Shown one piece after another: positions 26,021 to 34,131 of a stretch of DNA of 64,000 bases; the stretch's first letter is position 1; every line of letters starts with the position of its first letter. Below the pieces are notes generated by a model. That model was not told where the DNA came from. It worked only from the letters and a program-made list of their open reading frames with translations, and searched no databases. The stretch is taken from positions 496,001-560,000 of the forward strand of contig JADJOT010000010.1 in the NCBI GenBank assembly GCA_016713625.1. The letters are read 5' to 3'. A program made the translations under genes and the position numbers. The DNA is from Candidatus Accumulibacter affinis (GTDB lineage: Bacteria; Pseudomonadota; Gammaproteobacteria; Burkholderiales; Rhodocyclaceae).

Positions 26021-26851
26021 CTATTTCAACCAGAACAGCGACCGCCGGCGGACGCTGTCGAGAAGTGTCATCGCCAGGAAGGTTACCAGGCCGGTGTAGA
26101 GGATTCCGGCGACCATCTTGGGATAGTCGGCAAAGTCCGCGTAATACTGGACGAAGCGGCCAAGGCCGGCGTTGGCACCGAATAGTTCGGCGACGGTCAG
26201 TAGGATGAACGAGAAGGCCAAGCCAACCGCCATGCCGGTGAAAATATGCGGCAAGGCGGCGGGAAAGACCACGCGCCGCTGATACTCGAGGCGAGTCAGG
26301 CCGAGGATGCGAGCATTGTCGCGATAACGCTGCTCAAGCGCATGCGCGCCGGCAACGGCATTCTGGAAGATCGGCCAGAATGCGCCGATGAAGACAACGA
26401 AGATCGCCGACAACTTGAAGGTCGGCAGAATGGCGATCGCGTACGGAATGTATACCGTCGGGGGTACCGGTCCGGCGACCTTGGCGAAGGGCAGGAAGAT
26501 CCGCTGCAGCCGCGCCGAGGTGCCCACTGTCAGGCCCGAAACGATGCCAAGCAGTGTTGCCAGGGCGAAGCCGGGGAGCAGGATGGTCAGCGACGACAAG
26601 GTTCCCGCCCATAGTTCCGGCAGCGATTCCCACAGTGCCCTGGCAGTGATCAGCGGCGAGGGCAGCAGGGGGTTGTCGCCCAGCGGCAGATAGACGGAAG
26701 CGACCCACCAGGAGAGCAGCAGGGCGATCCAGACCGCAACGCTTTCCAGTGCACGGCCCAGCCAGCCGGGTGCCAGACCGGGCTCGGCCGAAGCAGCAGG
26801 CAGAGATGTCCCAGGTATCTGCAGGTTCACCAGGGCAATATAGTCACTCAT
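26021..26851 (-). CDS. ABC transporter permease (SsuC/TauC type)
   Basis: 276 residues with six hydrophobic segments and the loop NARILGLTRLEYQRRVVFPAALPHIFTGMAVGLAFSF characteristic of nitrate/sulfonate/taurine permeases. It lies between the ATPase gene and the thioredoxin-SCO gene. Its binding protein gene, at the head of the operon, is broken by an insertion sequence. Substrate unknown. Confidence 0.85.
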   Translation of the reverse strand: MSDYIALVNLQIPGTSLPAASAEPGLAPGWLGRALESVAVWIALLLSWWVASVYLPLGDNPLLPSPLITARALWESLPELWAGTLSSLTILLPGFALATLLGIVSGLTVGTSARLQRIFLPFAKVAGPVPPTVYIPYAIAILPTFKLSAIFVVFIGAFWPIFQNAVAGAHALEQRYRDNARILGLTRLEYQRRVVFPAALPHIFTGMAVGLAFSFILLTVAELFGANAGLGRFVQYYADFADYPKMVAGILYTGLVTFLAMTLLDSVRRRSLFWLK

Positions 26852-26895
26852 CGGTCGTTCTCCTTGTTGCCTTGTTGAATTGCAACGGGCCTGCT

Positions 26896-27684
26896 TCAGG
26901 CGGCTTTGAGCCGTTGCAGGGTATCCTGCACCAGCGTCGCAGCCACCTGTTCCCGCAGCGCATGCAGGCTGTGGCTGTCGAGCAGGCTACGCCGCTCGCG
27001 TGGTCGCCCCAGTGGCACCTCCAGGTCGGCGATCACCCGACCCGGCGACGATCCGAGGACGATCAGTCGATCGCCGAGGTAGATCGCCTCGTCCACGTCA
27101 TGGGTGACGAAGACGATGGTCTTTCTCGGCGTCGCGAGTTCCCAGACCTCCAGCAGCAGATCCTGCAAGCGAGCACGATTCACCGGATCGAGCGCCCCGA
27201 AGGGCTCGTCCATCAACAGCAACGGCGACCCGAGGGCGAGTGCACGGGCAATCGCGGCGCGCTGGCGCATGCCTCCCGACAGTTCGCCCGGATACTTGCC
27301 GATCGCCACTTCCAGCCCCAGATCCCTGAGGTATTGGCCGGCCTCCGCCAGCCGCTCGGCTTTCCTGACGGTCGGCCTGGCCTTGGCGATCGCGATCTCG
27401 ATGTTATCGACTACCGACAACCAGGGAAACAGTGCGTAATCCTGAAAAACCACACCGCGCTCCAGGCTGGGGCCAACTACCGGCGCGCCGTTCCACGTCA
27501 AGCAGCCGCTACCGACAGGGTCGAGGCCCGCCGCCAAGCGCAGCAAGGTCGTTTTTCCTGATCCGCTGGCTCCGAGCAGGCTGACGAGCTGGCCTTCCGG
27601 AATGCTGACGTTGATGTCCTGCAGGACCTGCGTCGTGTCGTAGGCGAAGCCAACGCCCTCCAGCTTGAGGCCAGGGCTCATCAC
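26896..27684 (-). CDS. ABC transporter ATPase (SsuB/TauB type)
   Basis: 262 residues. Walker A GASGSGKTTLLR, Q-loop VFQDYALFPWLSV, signature LSGGMRQRAAIARAL, Walker B LLLMDEPFGALDPV and H-loop VTHDVDEAI are present. Its ATG overlaps the stop of the binding-protein gene (ATGA), so its translation may depend on coupling with a gene that is now disrupted. Confidence 0.88.
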   Translation of the reverse strand: MMSPGLKLEGVGFAYDTTQVLQDINVSIPEGQLVSLLGASGSGKTTLLRLAAGLDPVGSGCLTWNGAPVVGPSLERGVVFQDYALFPWLSVVDNIEIAIAKARPTVRKAERLAEAGQYLRDLGLEVAIGKYPGELSGGMRQRAAIARALALGSPLLLMDEPFGALDPVNRARLQDLLLEVWELATPRKTIVFVTHDVDEAIYLGDRLIVLGSSPGRVIADLEVPLGRPRERRSLLDSHSLHALREQVAATLVQDTLQRLKAA

Positions 27685-28303
27685 GCGTCTTTCCGCTTGA
27701 ATTCCTTCTGCAACTTCTTCCAGAAAGTATCGCCCGGATTCTCCCTGGCCAACTGGTTCAGCACTTTTTCATAAACCCGCACGTCGATCGCGGCGTCGAG
27801 GTCGGGCTTGGCGCTGATGAACTCGCTATCCACCATCACGTTGGCGAAGTGCTTGACGCCCTTGACGTCGGGGTCGCTCGACTGGTCGAGGTACGGCGAG
27901 TAGTAACCGCGCCACAGCAACTGGCGGTCGATCTTGACGTAACGAGCGATCGATTCGATGGTTTCCTTCTTGTTTTCGGCAGCGAACTTCTCGGCCTGCA
28001 GAATGGCGCGCAGGAATTTCTCCCAGGTCACCGGGTTCTTCAGGCTGGCCTCGGTGACTACCAGGCGGCAGCACGGATGACCAGGCTGCAGGTCGGTTGA
28101 ATGAATCACCACCTTCAGGCCCTGATCTTCTGCCCGCAGGTCATGCGGTCCCCACACCAGTCCGGCGTCCACCTGGCCGGACTTGACTGCCTCGATCACC
28201 GCCGGCGGGTTCTTCAATTCGAAGATCTGGACGTCTCTCTATAGTGGTCCCAGGAATTGAGACAGTGGTTTAAGCTAGACGCTGTCATAAGGAACGAGAA
28301 GCG

Positions 28304-28603
28304 ATGAGCGAAGTGAAGACGCGGAATGTGCACACCCCCGAGTTCAAGGCGAAGGTGGGTCTGGAAGCCTTGCGAGCGGTGAAGACGATCAACCAGATTG
28401 GCCAGGAACACGGGGTTCATCCGGTCCAGGTTGGGCAATGGAAGAAGATACTCCAGGAACAAGCCAAGACCCTGTTCGAAGGCAAGCGCGGTCCCAAACC
28501 GGTCGCCGCGCATCGGGAGCCGGAGTTGCTGTACAGCGAGATCGGCAAGTTGAAGGTGGAACTGGACTGGCTCAAAAAAAAGTCTGGGATCAGCCTGTCG
28601 TGA
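28304..28603 (+). CDS. IS3-family transposase OrfA
   Basis: 99 residues with a helix-turn-helix (TINQIGQEHGVHPVQVGQWKKILQE) and a C-terminal leucine-rich helix (ELLYSEIGKLKVELDWLKKK). It binds the element ends. The run of eight A followed by G at 28574-28582 precedes the stop; a -1 slip there would fuse it to OrfB, giving the full transposase. The stop overlaps an ATG of orfB (TGATG). Confidence 0.9.
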   Translation: MSEVKTRNVHTPEFKAKVGLEALRAVKTINQIGQEHGVHPVQVGQWKKILQEQAKTLFEGKRGPKPVAAHREPELLYSEIGKLKVELDWLKKKSGISLS

Positions 28604-29610
28604 TGCGGAGAGCCTGGATCGAGTCTGGCGAGGCGGTGGCCGTGGTGCAGCAATGCCTCCTGGCCGGGGTGTCACGTGCCACGATCTATGCTCAGCAGAA
28701 GCCTGTGGTACTTGATGAAAGCGAGTTATTGCACCGGCGTCTGATTGATGAGGAATACACCCGGCACCCGTTCTACGGCAGCCGCAGGATGGTGGTCTTC
28801 CTCGGGAGAACGGGTCACACGGTCAATCGCAAGCGTGTCCAACGACTGATGCGATTGATGGGGCTGGCCGGCATGGCGCCGGGTCCGAACACCAGCCGGC
28901 GGCACCCCGCGCACAAGGTCTATCCGTACCTGCTGCGCGGAGTTTCGGTGGTCAGGCCGAACCAGGTCTGGAGCACGGACATCACCTACATCCGCCTGCC
29001 GCGTGGCTTCGCCTACCTGGTGGCGGTGATCGACTGGTATAGCCGCAAGGTGCTCAGTTGGCGGATCAGCAACAGCATGGAAGCGGTCTTCTGCGTCGAT
29101 TGCCTGGAGGAGGCCTTGCGCACCCATGGCAAGCCGGAAATCTTCAACAGCGATCAAGGCTCGCAGTTCACCAGTGAAGCCTTCACCGATGTGCTGGCCC
29201 GGGAAGGGGTGGTCATCAGCATGGATGGACGAGGGCGGGTGTTCGACAACATCTTCGTCGAGCGGCTCTGGCGGAACGTCAAGCATGAGGACGTGTATCT
29301 GAAGGGCTATGCCACGATGGGCGAGCTGATGCTCGGCCTGACCGAGTACTTCGCCTTCTATAACGGCGAGCGCCCGCACCAGTCGCTGGGCGACCAGACG
29401 CCCCAGATGGTGTATCGAACCGGTATCGGTGGCGGGGCCATGATCGTGGATAAATTCGGCGACGCGGGGGGAGGAACCCCTGTTCCGCTACGCTCCACAG
29501 GGGTTCCTCCCCCCGCAGAAGCAAGATCAACAGCCACAGCACAAACCAAAGCAAAGGCAACACCGGGGCAGCGCCGTCCAGCTGCTAGCGAAGTCAAATG
29601 CACAACTTAA
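28603..29610 (+). CDS. IS3-family transposase OrfB (DDE integrase domain)
   Basis: From ATG 28603, in the -1 frame relative to orfA; it may also be made by frameshifting near 28575. HTH_21-type start, then the rve domain: WSTDITYIRLPRGFAYLVAVIDWYSRK (first Asp), FNSDQGSQFTS (second Asp), NIFVERLWRNVKHEDVYL (Glu), and a typical NGERPHQSLGDQTP end. About 55 extra codons follow, including a perfect inverted repeat, which suggests that the C-terminal tail was replaced or extended. Catalytic residues are intact. Confidence 0.9.
   Translation: MRRAWIESGEAVAVVQQCLLAGVSRATIYAQQKPVVLDESELLHRRLIDEEYTRHPFYGSRRMVVFLGRTGHTVNRKRVQRLMRLMGLAGMAPGPNTSRRHPAHKVYPYLLRGVSVVRPNQVWSTDITYIRLPRGFAYLVAVIDWYSRKVLSWRISNSMEAVFCVDCLEEALRTHGKPEIFNSDQGSQFTSEAFTDVLAREGVVISMDGRGRVFDNIFVERLWRNVKHEDVYLKGYATMGELMLGLTEYFAFYNGERPHQSLGDQTPQMVYRTGIGGGAMIVDKFGDAGGGTPVPLRSTGVPPPAEARSTATAQTKAKATPGQRRPAASEVKCTT
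29464..29516. repeat. Perfect 20-bp inverted repeat inside the orfB 3' end
   Basis: GCGGGGGGAGGAACCCCTGT at 29464-29483 and its exact complement at 29497-29516 enclose a 13-base loop. It lies in frame within orfB after the integrase domain and would form a very stable hairpin in mRNA or single-stranded DNA. Confidence 0.85.
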
Positions 29611-30195
29611 ACAGACTTGATTCTTGTCTTGACTTCGGGGTCCACTTTACTCTTCCAGTTGAGCCCCTTGTCCTTGAGGGCGCCGCGCAGCACGGCGTCC
29701 CCCGAAGCCATGCGTACGGTGGCGATCTTCTTGCCCCTGAGATCGGCCACACTGGCGATCGTCGCGGCATTCGCCGGCGTCGCAATCAGTGCGGCATCGC
29801 CACCCATGATGCCGCCGATGATCTTGATCTTCGCACCCTTGGCAATGTGCGCCACTGGTGCGGTGGTGCCGAAGGCGCCGATGTCCAGCTTGCCGGCAAC
29901 GATGGCGTTGAGGCCGTCAGCGGAGTTCTGGAATTCGATCAGCTCGACCTCCAGCCCTTCCTTGGCGAACAGGCCCTGCTCCTTGGCAACAAAGAACTTG
30001 GCGTGGCCGGTGACCGGCAGATAGCCAACCTTGAGTGTTTCGGCCGCCGCGCTGCCGAGCCCGGTTGCCAAGGCCAGGGCAGCTAGCAGGCGGCGCGGGG
30101 TTTTCAACTGGATCATCGCATTCTCCCGGGAGTGTGGAAATTCAGGAGCGGACTGTAGCGCGCCCGACCAGCAACCGGAACGACTGTTTCCTTCC

Positions 30196-30240
30196 TTGCT
30201 TATATCGCACGGACCATGAGCACCTCGCCGTTATAAGCAA
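30196..30240. promoter_or_regulatory. Inverted pair of CysB-type half-sites in a divergent promoter
   Basis: TTGCTTATA at 30196-30204 and its exact inverse TATAAGCAA at 30232-30240 are 36 bases apart, between the binding-protein gene (minus) and the rhodanese gene (plus). The pair has the geometry of a divergent operator. Protein assignment to a CysB-family regulator is inference. Confidence 0.5.
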
Positions 30241-30344
30241 TGCAGCTTTTCTTCGTTCGCTGCGCTAGCCACTGCCGCTAGAGTGCCGCCCATACGCCGA
30301 CACCATCACCACGACGACCCCTTTTCCCTTTCCAGGAGGCTTCG

Positions 30345-30863
30345 ATGCTTGCCACCGCCCAACCCGACTTTGCCCCCCTCGCGACGGAATGTCTCCCGGA
30401 TGCTATTGCGCACGACACCGACCTGCACGTTATCCTTACCGCAGCGAGCGCGCGTGCCGCTCGCGAAAACCTTCCCTACGCCGGCACGGTTCCGCCGCAC
30501 GAAGCCTGGAGGCTAGCGGAGGCGGGTGCCGCCATCCTCATCGACGTGCGCACTAGCGAAGAATACAAGTACGTCGGCCACGTACCCGGTACTCCACTGG
30601 TGCAGTGGCAATCCGGGCGGGCCCTGACGAAGAATCCGCGCTTTACCCGTGAACTCGCAAGCAAGGCCGGCAAGAACGACGTGATTCTCCTCATTTGCCG
30701 CAGCGGCAAGCGCTCGGCTGCGGCAGCCGAAGCTGCTACGCGGGCGGGTTTCATCCGGGTGTTCAATGTCCTGGAAGGCTTTGAGGGCGAGATTACTCCC
30801 GACGGACAACGCGGCGCGACCGGCGGTTGGCGCTACCACGGACTGCCCTGGGTTCAGGACTGA
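30345..30863 (+). CDS. Rhodanese-domain protein
   Basis: 172 residues, no signal peptide. The rhodanese domain spans about residues 48-172: VPPHEAWRLAEAGAAILIDVRTSEEYKYVGHVPGT, and the active-site loop LLICRSGKRSAAAA with Cys118 as persulfide carrier. It would move sulfane sulfur in the cytoplasm. GGAGG precedes the ATG; the serine acetyltransferase gene starts 22 bases after the stop. Family 2A encapsulin clusters often contain a rhodanese and a serine acetyltransferase, so it probably serves the encapsulin system further downstream. Confidence 0.88.
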   Translation: MLATAQPDFAPLATECLPDAIAHDTDLHVILTAASARAARENLPYAGTVPPHEAWRLAEAGAAILIDVRTSEEYKYVGHVPGTPLVQWQSGRALTKNPRFTRELASKAGKNDVILLICRSGKRSAAAAEAATRAGFIRVFNVLEGFEGEITPDGQRGATGGWRYHGLPWVQD

Positions 30864-30884
30864 GAGTTGAGGAAGAATCGATCA

Positions 30885-31850
30885 ATGAATGCACCGCTTC
30901 GTCCTGCACCCGACGCATCGACCGAGGCGTTTTGGGGCCTCGACGAGATCGTTCGCGATCTGCGCCTGGCTCGCGAGCGCTGGCGCCTGGCGCAGCATCG
31001 GACCCTCGAGTCGGGCGGCCGCGAGTTTCCTTCCCGTGACGCCCTGCGCGACATCGTTGAGCGCCTGTGCGGCGCACTGTTCCCGATGCGCCTCGGCCCC
31101 CCCGACCTGCAGCAGGGCCACAGTGAGGATTTCTACATTGGTCATACGCTCGACATCGCCCTGCGCAGCCTGCTTGACCAGGTCCGCCTGGAACTGACAC
31201 ACGTTTCCCGTCACGACCCACTGAGCGACCCGACGTCCATCGAAAGCAATGCCATTGCCATCGTTCGGCAGTTTGCTGCTGCCCTGCCGGGCATTCGCGT
31301 CGTGCTCGACAGCGACGTCGAGGCTGCCTACCGTGGCGATCCGGCCGCGCGCAGCGTCGATGAAATTGTGCTCTGCTATCCTGGAACCCTGGCCATCATC
31401 CATCACCGTCTGGCGCACACTCTGTACCGGCTGGGCGTGCCGCTGCTGGCGCGTATCGTCTCCGAACTCGCTCACTCCGCCACCGGTATCGACATCCACC
31501 CCGGCGCACGCATCGGCGACAGTTTCTTCATCGACCACGGTACCGGCGTCGTCATCGGCGAAACCGCCGTCATTGGCGATCGGGTGCGCCTCTATCAGGC
31601 GGTCACCCTGGGGGCCAAACGTTTCAGCGTCGACGCCAACGGAGCCCTGGAGAAGGGCACGGAACGTCATCCGATCGTCGAGGACGATGTGGTGATCTAC
31701 GCCGGGGCAACGATCCTCGGGCGGGTCACCATCGGCCGCGGATCGTCGATCGGCGGCAACGTGTGGCTGACCTACAGCATTCCGCCCGGGAGCTTTCTCA
31801 CCCAGGCGGTCTCCCGAAACGAAATTCTGGAAAGCGGCGGCGGGATATGA
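30885..31850 (+). CDS. cysE: Serine O-acetyltransferase
   Basis: 321 residues, the long EpsC/SrpH-like form. An N-terminal helical region (about 1-170) precedes the left-handed beta-helix with hexapeptide repeats: IDIHPGARIGDSFFIDHGTGVVIGETAVIGDRVRLYQAVTLGAKRF and VVIYAGATILGRVTIGRGSSIGGNVWLTYSIPPGS. The catalytic His lies in FIDHGTGVVIGET. It acetylates serine with acetyl-CoA to give O-acetylserine, the substrate of CysK. ATG 30885 follows GAGGAAG. The stop overlaps the start of the XRE gene (ATGA). Serine acetyltransferases of this type occur in encapsulin-cysteine desulfurase clusters. Confidence 0.92.
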   Translation: MNAPLRPAPDASTEAFWGLDEIVRDLRLARERWRLAQHRTLESGGREFPSRDALRDIVERLCGALFPMRLGPPDLQQGHSEDFYIGHTLDIALRSLLDQVRLELTHVSRHDPLSDPTSIESNAIAIVRQFAAALPGIRVVLDSDVEAAYRGDPAARSVDEIVLCYPGTLAIIHHRLAHTLYRLGVPLLARIVSELAHSATGIDIHPGARIGDSFFIDHGTGVVIGETAVIGDRVRLYQAVTLGAKRFSVDANGALEKGTERHPIVEDDVVIYAGATILGRVTIGRGSSIGGNVWLTYSIPPGSFLTQAVSRNEILESGGGI

Positions 31851-32068
31851 ACGGCCTCAGCGAGCGCTTCCCCAGCGTCGTCCGGCAGTTGCGCCACGAG
31901 CGCGGCTGGTCTCAGGAACGGCTGGCGGAAAGGGCCAACCTCAACCGTTCCTTCATCGGCGAGATCGAGCGCGGTCTCGCCAGCCCTTCCCTGGTCACCG
32001 CCGACAAGCTGGCGCGAGCGCTGGAGGTCGATCTCTCGGCTCTGGTGGCCCGTTGCGAGCATGGATAG
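31847..32068 (+). CDS. XRE-family small DNA-binding protein
   Basis: 73 residues forming a single helix-turn-helix domain: VVRQLRHERGWSQERLAERANLNRSFIGEIERGLASPSLVTADKLARALEVDLSALV. No effector domain. It overlaps the serine acetyltransferase stop by four bases, so it is translated with it and may regulate this cluster. The frame is open upstream into cysE, but only this segment fits the family. Confidence 0.85.
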   Translation: MNGLSERFPSVVRQLRHERGWSQERLAERANLNRSFIGEIERGLASPSLVTADKLARALEVDLSALVARCEHG

Positions 32069-32165
32069 CCCTCTGCCGAAGTCACACGCAACGGCCCTCC
32101 TGGTGGCTATAGCATGTTGAGTGGCCAGTGCCGTCAAGAGTACGCTTCCTCTTTTAGGCAAAAGT

Positions 32166-32190
32166 TATTTGCTTATTCGTTTTTATTATA
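32166..32190 (+). promoter_or_regulatory. AT-rich segment with GCTTAT core
   Basis: TTATTTGCTTATTCG followed by TTTTTATTATAA forms the most AT-rich spot near the XRE gene. It precedes a small open frame that has a good ribosome site. Probably a promoter with the recurring sulfur-cluster element. Confidence 0.35.
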
Positions 32191-32219
32191 ACCATCGTCA
32201 CAATTGCAAGGAGTACTCC

Positions 32220-32363
32220 ATGGGAGACATTTTCGATGTGTCGATTTTCCAGCGTCAAAAATATACCGTACGCATTTTTGGCGCTGGCGTCGACCTACCG
32301 GCAGCCGTAGGAGGCGAGGCTGCGCTGGTTTTTTATCGTCGGCGCCCGGTTTTTCAGTGTTGA
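32220..32363 (+). CDS. 47-codon open frame with a strong ribosome site, possibly truncated
   Basis: AAGGAG lies 6 bases before the ATG. It encodes MGDIFDVSIFQRQKYTVRIFG and about 26 further residues and ends shortly before a decayed transposase. It may be the 5' remnant of a gene cut by the element, or a small leader. No family recognised. Confidence 0.35.
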   Translation: MGDIFDVSIFQRQKYTVRIFGAGVDLPAAVGGEAALVFYRRRPVFQC

Positions 32364-32440
32364 CGATCCGTGGGCGCCACCCGTCCCCGCCGGAGAATCG
32401 CGGTCTGGTATGCCTGATACTGGGGAGTCGCCTGGTGGCG

Positions 32441-33902
32441 CTAACCGCTGGCCTGTCGTGGAGTCTGAACCAGTGAGCGCATTTGGTGAGCACGCCCCTG
32501 CTTGATGTGCCCAAGCGCCATCGCGAGCATGACCGCGAAGGCCAGCCCTACCCGCAGCTTCATCTTGTCCATGCCGCGGATGAAGTGGTGCTCGAAGCCG
32601 AAGCTGTTGTCGATACGGTTGTTGATTCGTTCCAGTGCGGTGCGCCGGTTGTAGCCCCGATGCCAGCTCGGGCTGCCATGGGGCGTCGGCACGAAGATGC
32701 GGCGATCCTGCTCGGTAATCTTGATGCGAACGATCCGGCCATAGGCGCCGGGATGGACGTCGCCTGCGGCGTGGCAGGTCTCAGCGCCCGGGCACACACT
32801 CCCCACGTAAGCCGCCGGGCAACGGTACTTCAGCGTGTCTCGATCGGCTTCGAAGCCCTGAAAGACCAGGTCGCGGACTTCGCCCGTCTGCGGACAGCAG
32901 CAGCGGACATGGCCCATTTCGGTATGGACGAGAGTATCGGCACGATCGGGAAACAGCGGGCGAGTAATCGTGCTGGACGGATCGAAGCCGGGTTCCTGTT
33001 TCTCTGCGCGCCACAGTTCGCGCGTGTCGATCAGTGGCCGAATACGGTAGGTATCCCACAGGAGTGCCTTCGTTTCACCCGCATCGAGCCCCCGGTCGGC
33101 ACTGAAATCCTCTCATCGTTCGGCCAGTACCGGCTGTTCGGTGGAACAGTTCGCCGATCATCTGACGCAGGGTCGGGGATTCCGATGCCGAGGCACAAGT
33201 CACCACGACGGCGACCGGTAACTCGTAGTGCGTGTCCGCGATCACGTGCAAGCCATAGCCAAACCAGCTCTTGACCTTGCTCCAGGCTTTGCCGTTCGCA
33301 TCGACGCCAGAGGTCTTGTGGTGGCCCCAGTCCGCGTCTGGATCGGAGGTCATGCTCGTCTCGCGGTCTTTTTGTCCGGTACTGTGGCTTTCGACCGCCT
33401 TGCCGTCGAAGCCCAGGTGCCGGCCGAAATCCGGCAACACCTCGGTGAGGCCTTGTCGCAGCGAGGCCAACATCTGCTTCGTGTAGCCGCCGGCCGTTTC
33501 CAATTGGATCAGGGTCGCCAGAAAGCGGGAGAACGCGGAGTCGGGTGGAACGCCGAGATAGGGCTCCAGGGGAATCACGTGGGCTCCGACCGCTGGCTTC
33601 TTCGCCACGGGAAGCATTTCAAACCCGCACCGATCCATCAGCGCCGGGTTGCGGCCAAGTTCCCGCCGTAGCGAGGCGATGCTCGGGTGTTGGAAGACCA
33701 CCCCGGCGATCACCGCATTCCACATCGCCTGCACCGGATAGTCGTCTCGACCCTTCGCCCGACGGGCTTCGAGGGCCTGCATCAGCGCATCGTCCGGCAG
33801 GTAATCGAGCGCCAACGACAAGCGGTCGAGGTCGGAGCAGCTTTCAACGTCTTCCCAGGAAAAGAGCCGGGCTTGCGGGACATGGGCCATGGTAGCGCTC
33901 AC
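32441..33902 (-). pseudogene. Decayed DDE transposase (IS4/IS1182-like)
   Basis: The first part (33902 to about 33140) reads as an intact transposase N-terminus (YLPDDALMQALEARRAKGRDDYPVQAMWNAVIAGVVFQHPSIASLRRELGRNP; FGRHLGFDGKAVESHS; GYGLHVIADTHYELPVAVVVT). Near 33140 the frame is lost. In another frame, homology-like sequence continues (EDFSADRGLDAGETKALLWDTYRIRPLIDT, later MGHVRCCCPQTGEVRDLVFQGFEADRDTLKYRCPA, LERINNRIDNSFGFEHHFIRG) after an in-frame TGA. At least one frameshift and one stop therefore break it. Terminal repeats were not identified, so the element limits are unknown. Confidence 0.75.
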
Positions 33903-34131
33903 GAGCAGATAGAAAATATGATAATACCATATACCGATGCGTTTAAGTGCCTGTTACTATGTATATTTCTTGTTTTGCCAATCAGAAAACTTGGGGTGGG
34001 GTGAAAATCCATGGCCAATGCATAAAGAACCGCTGAAGGGCGGAAAACCGGCCCTAAACTGGGGTAGAAAATTTCTGCCCCCGTCTGAAACCCAGTAATG
34101 GCAAGGGTTTGCGAGGAGCGAAAATGCCTCC
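33903..34131. other. AT-rich leader region before the encapsulin gene
   Basis: No gene. The first 60 bases are AT-rich (AAAATATGATAATACCATATACC) and may belong to the end of the decayed element or hold the encapsulin promoter. A second ATG at 34124 sits at better spacing from GAGGAG (34113-34118) than the encapsulin ATG, but opens only 12 codons. Confidence 0.4.

Larger units (their letters stand above)
28241..29649 (+). mobile_element. IS3-family insertion sequence
   Basis: About 1.41 kb, flanked by the direct repeat CTCT (28237-28240 and 29650-29653). Imperfect terminal inverted repeats contain AGTGGTCCC at the left and, inverted, AGTGGACCCC at the right. It carries overlapping orfA and orfB with an A8G slippery run, typical of IS3 elements. 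Both frames look intact, so the insertion is probably recent. Exact ends may be off by one or two bases. Confidence 0.85.
27681..30116 (-). pseudogene. ABC transporter binding protein split by an IS3-family element
   Basis: The 5' part (30116 to about 29654) encodes a signal peptide (LLAALALATGLGSAAA|ETLKVGYLPVTGH) and the first lobe; the 3' part (28240 to 27681) encodes the rest (DVQIFELKNPPAVIEAVKSGQVDAGLVWGPHD...). Removing 28241-29649 and one copy of the 4-bp duplication CTCT restores one frame of 340 codons across NWK-RDVQ. The intact protein would be a nitrate/sulfonate/taurine-type binding protein feeding the downstream permease and ATPase. The interrupted gene now ends inside the element shortly after KSKVDPEVKTRIKSV. 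Confidence 0.85.
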
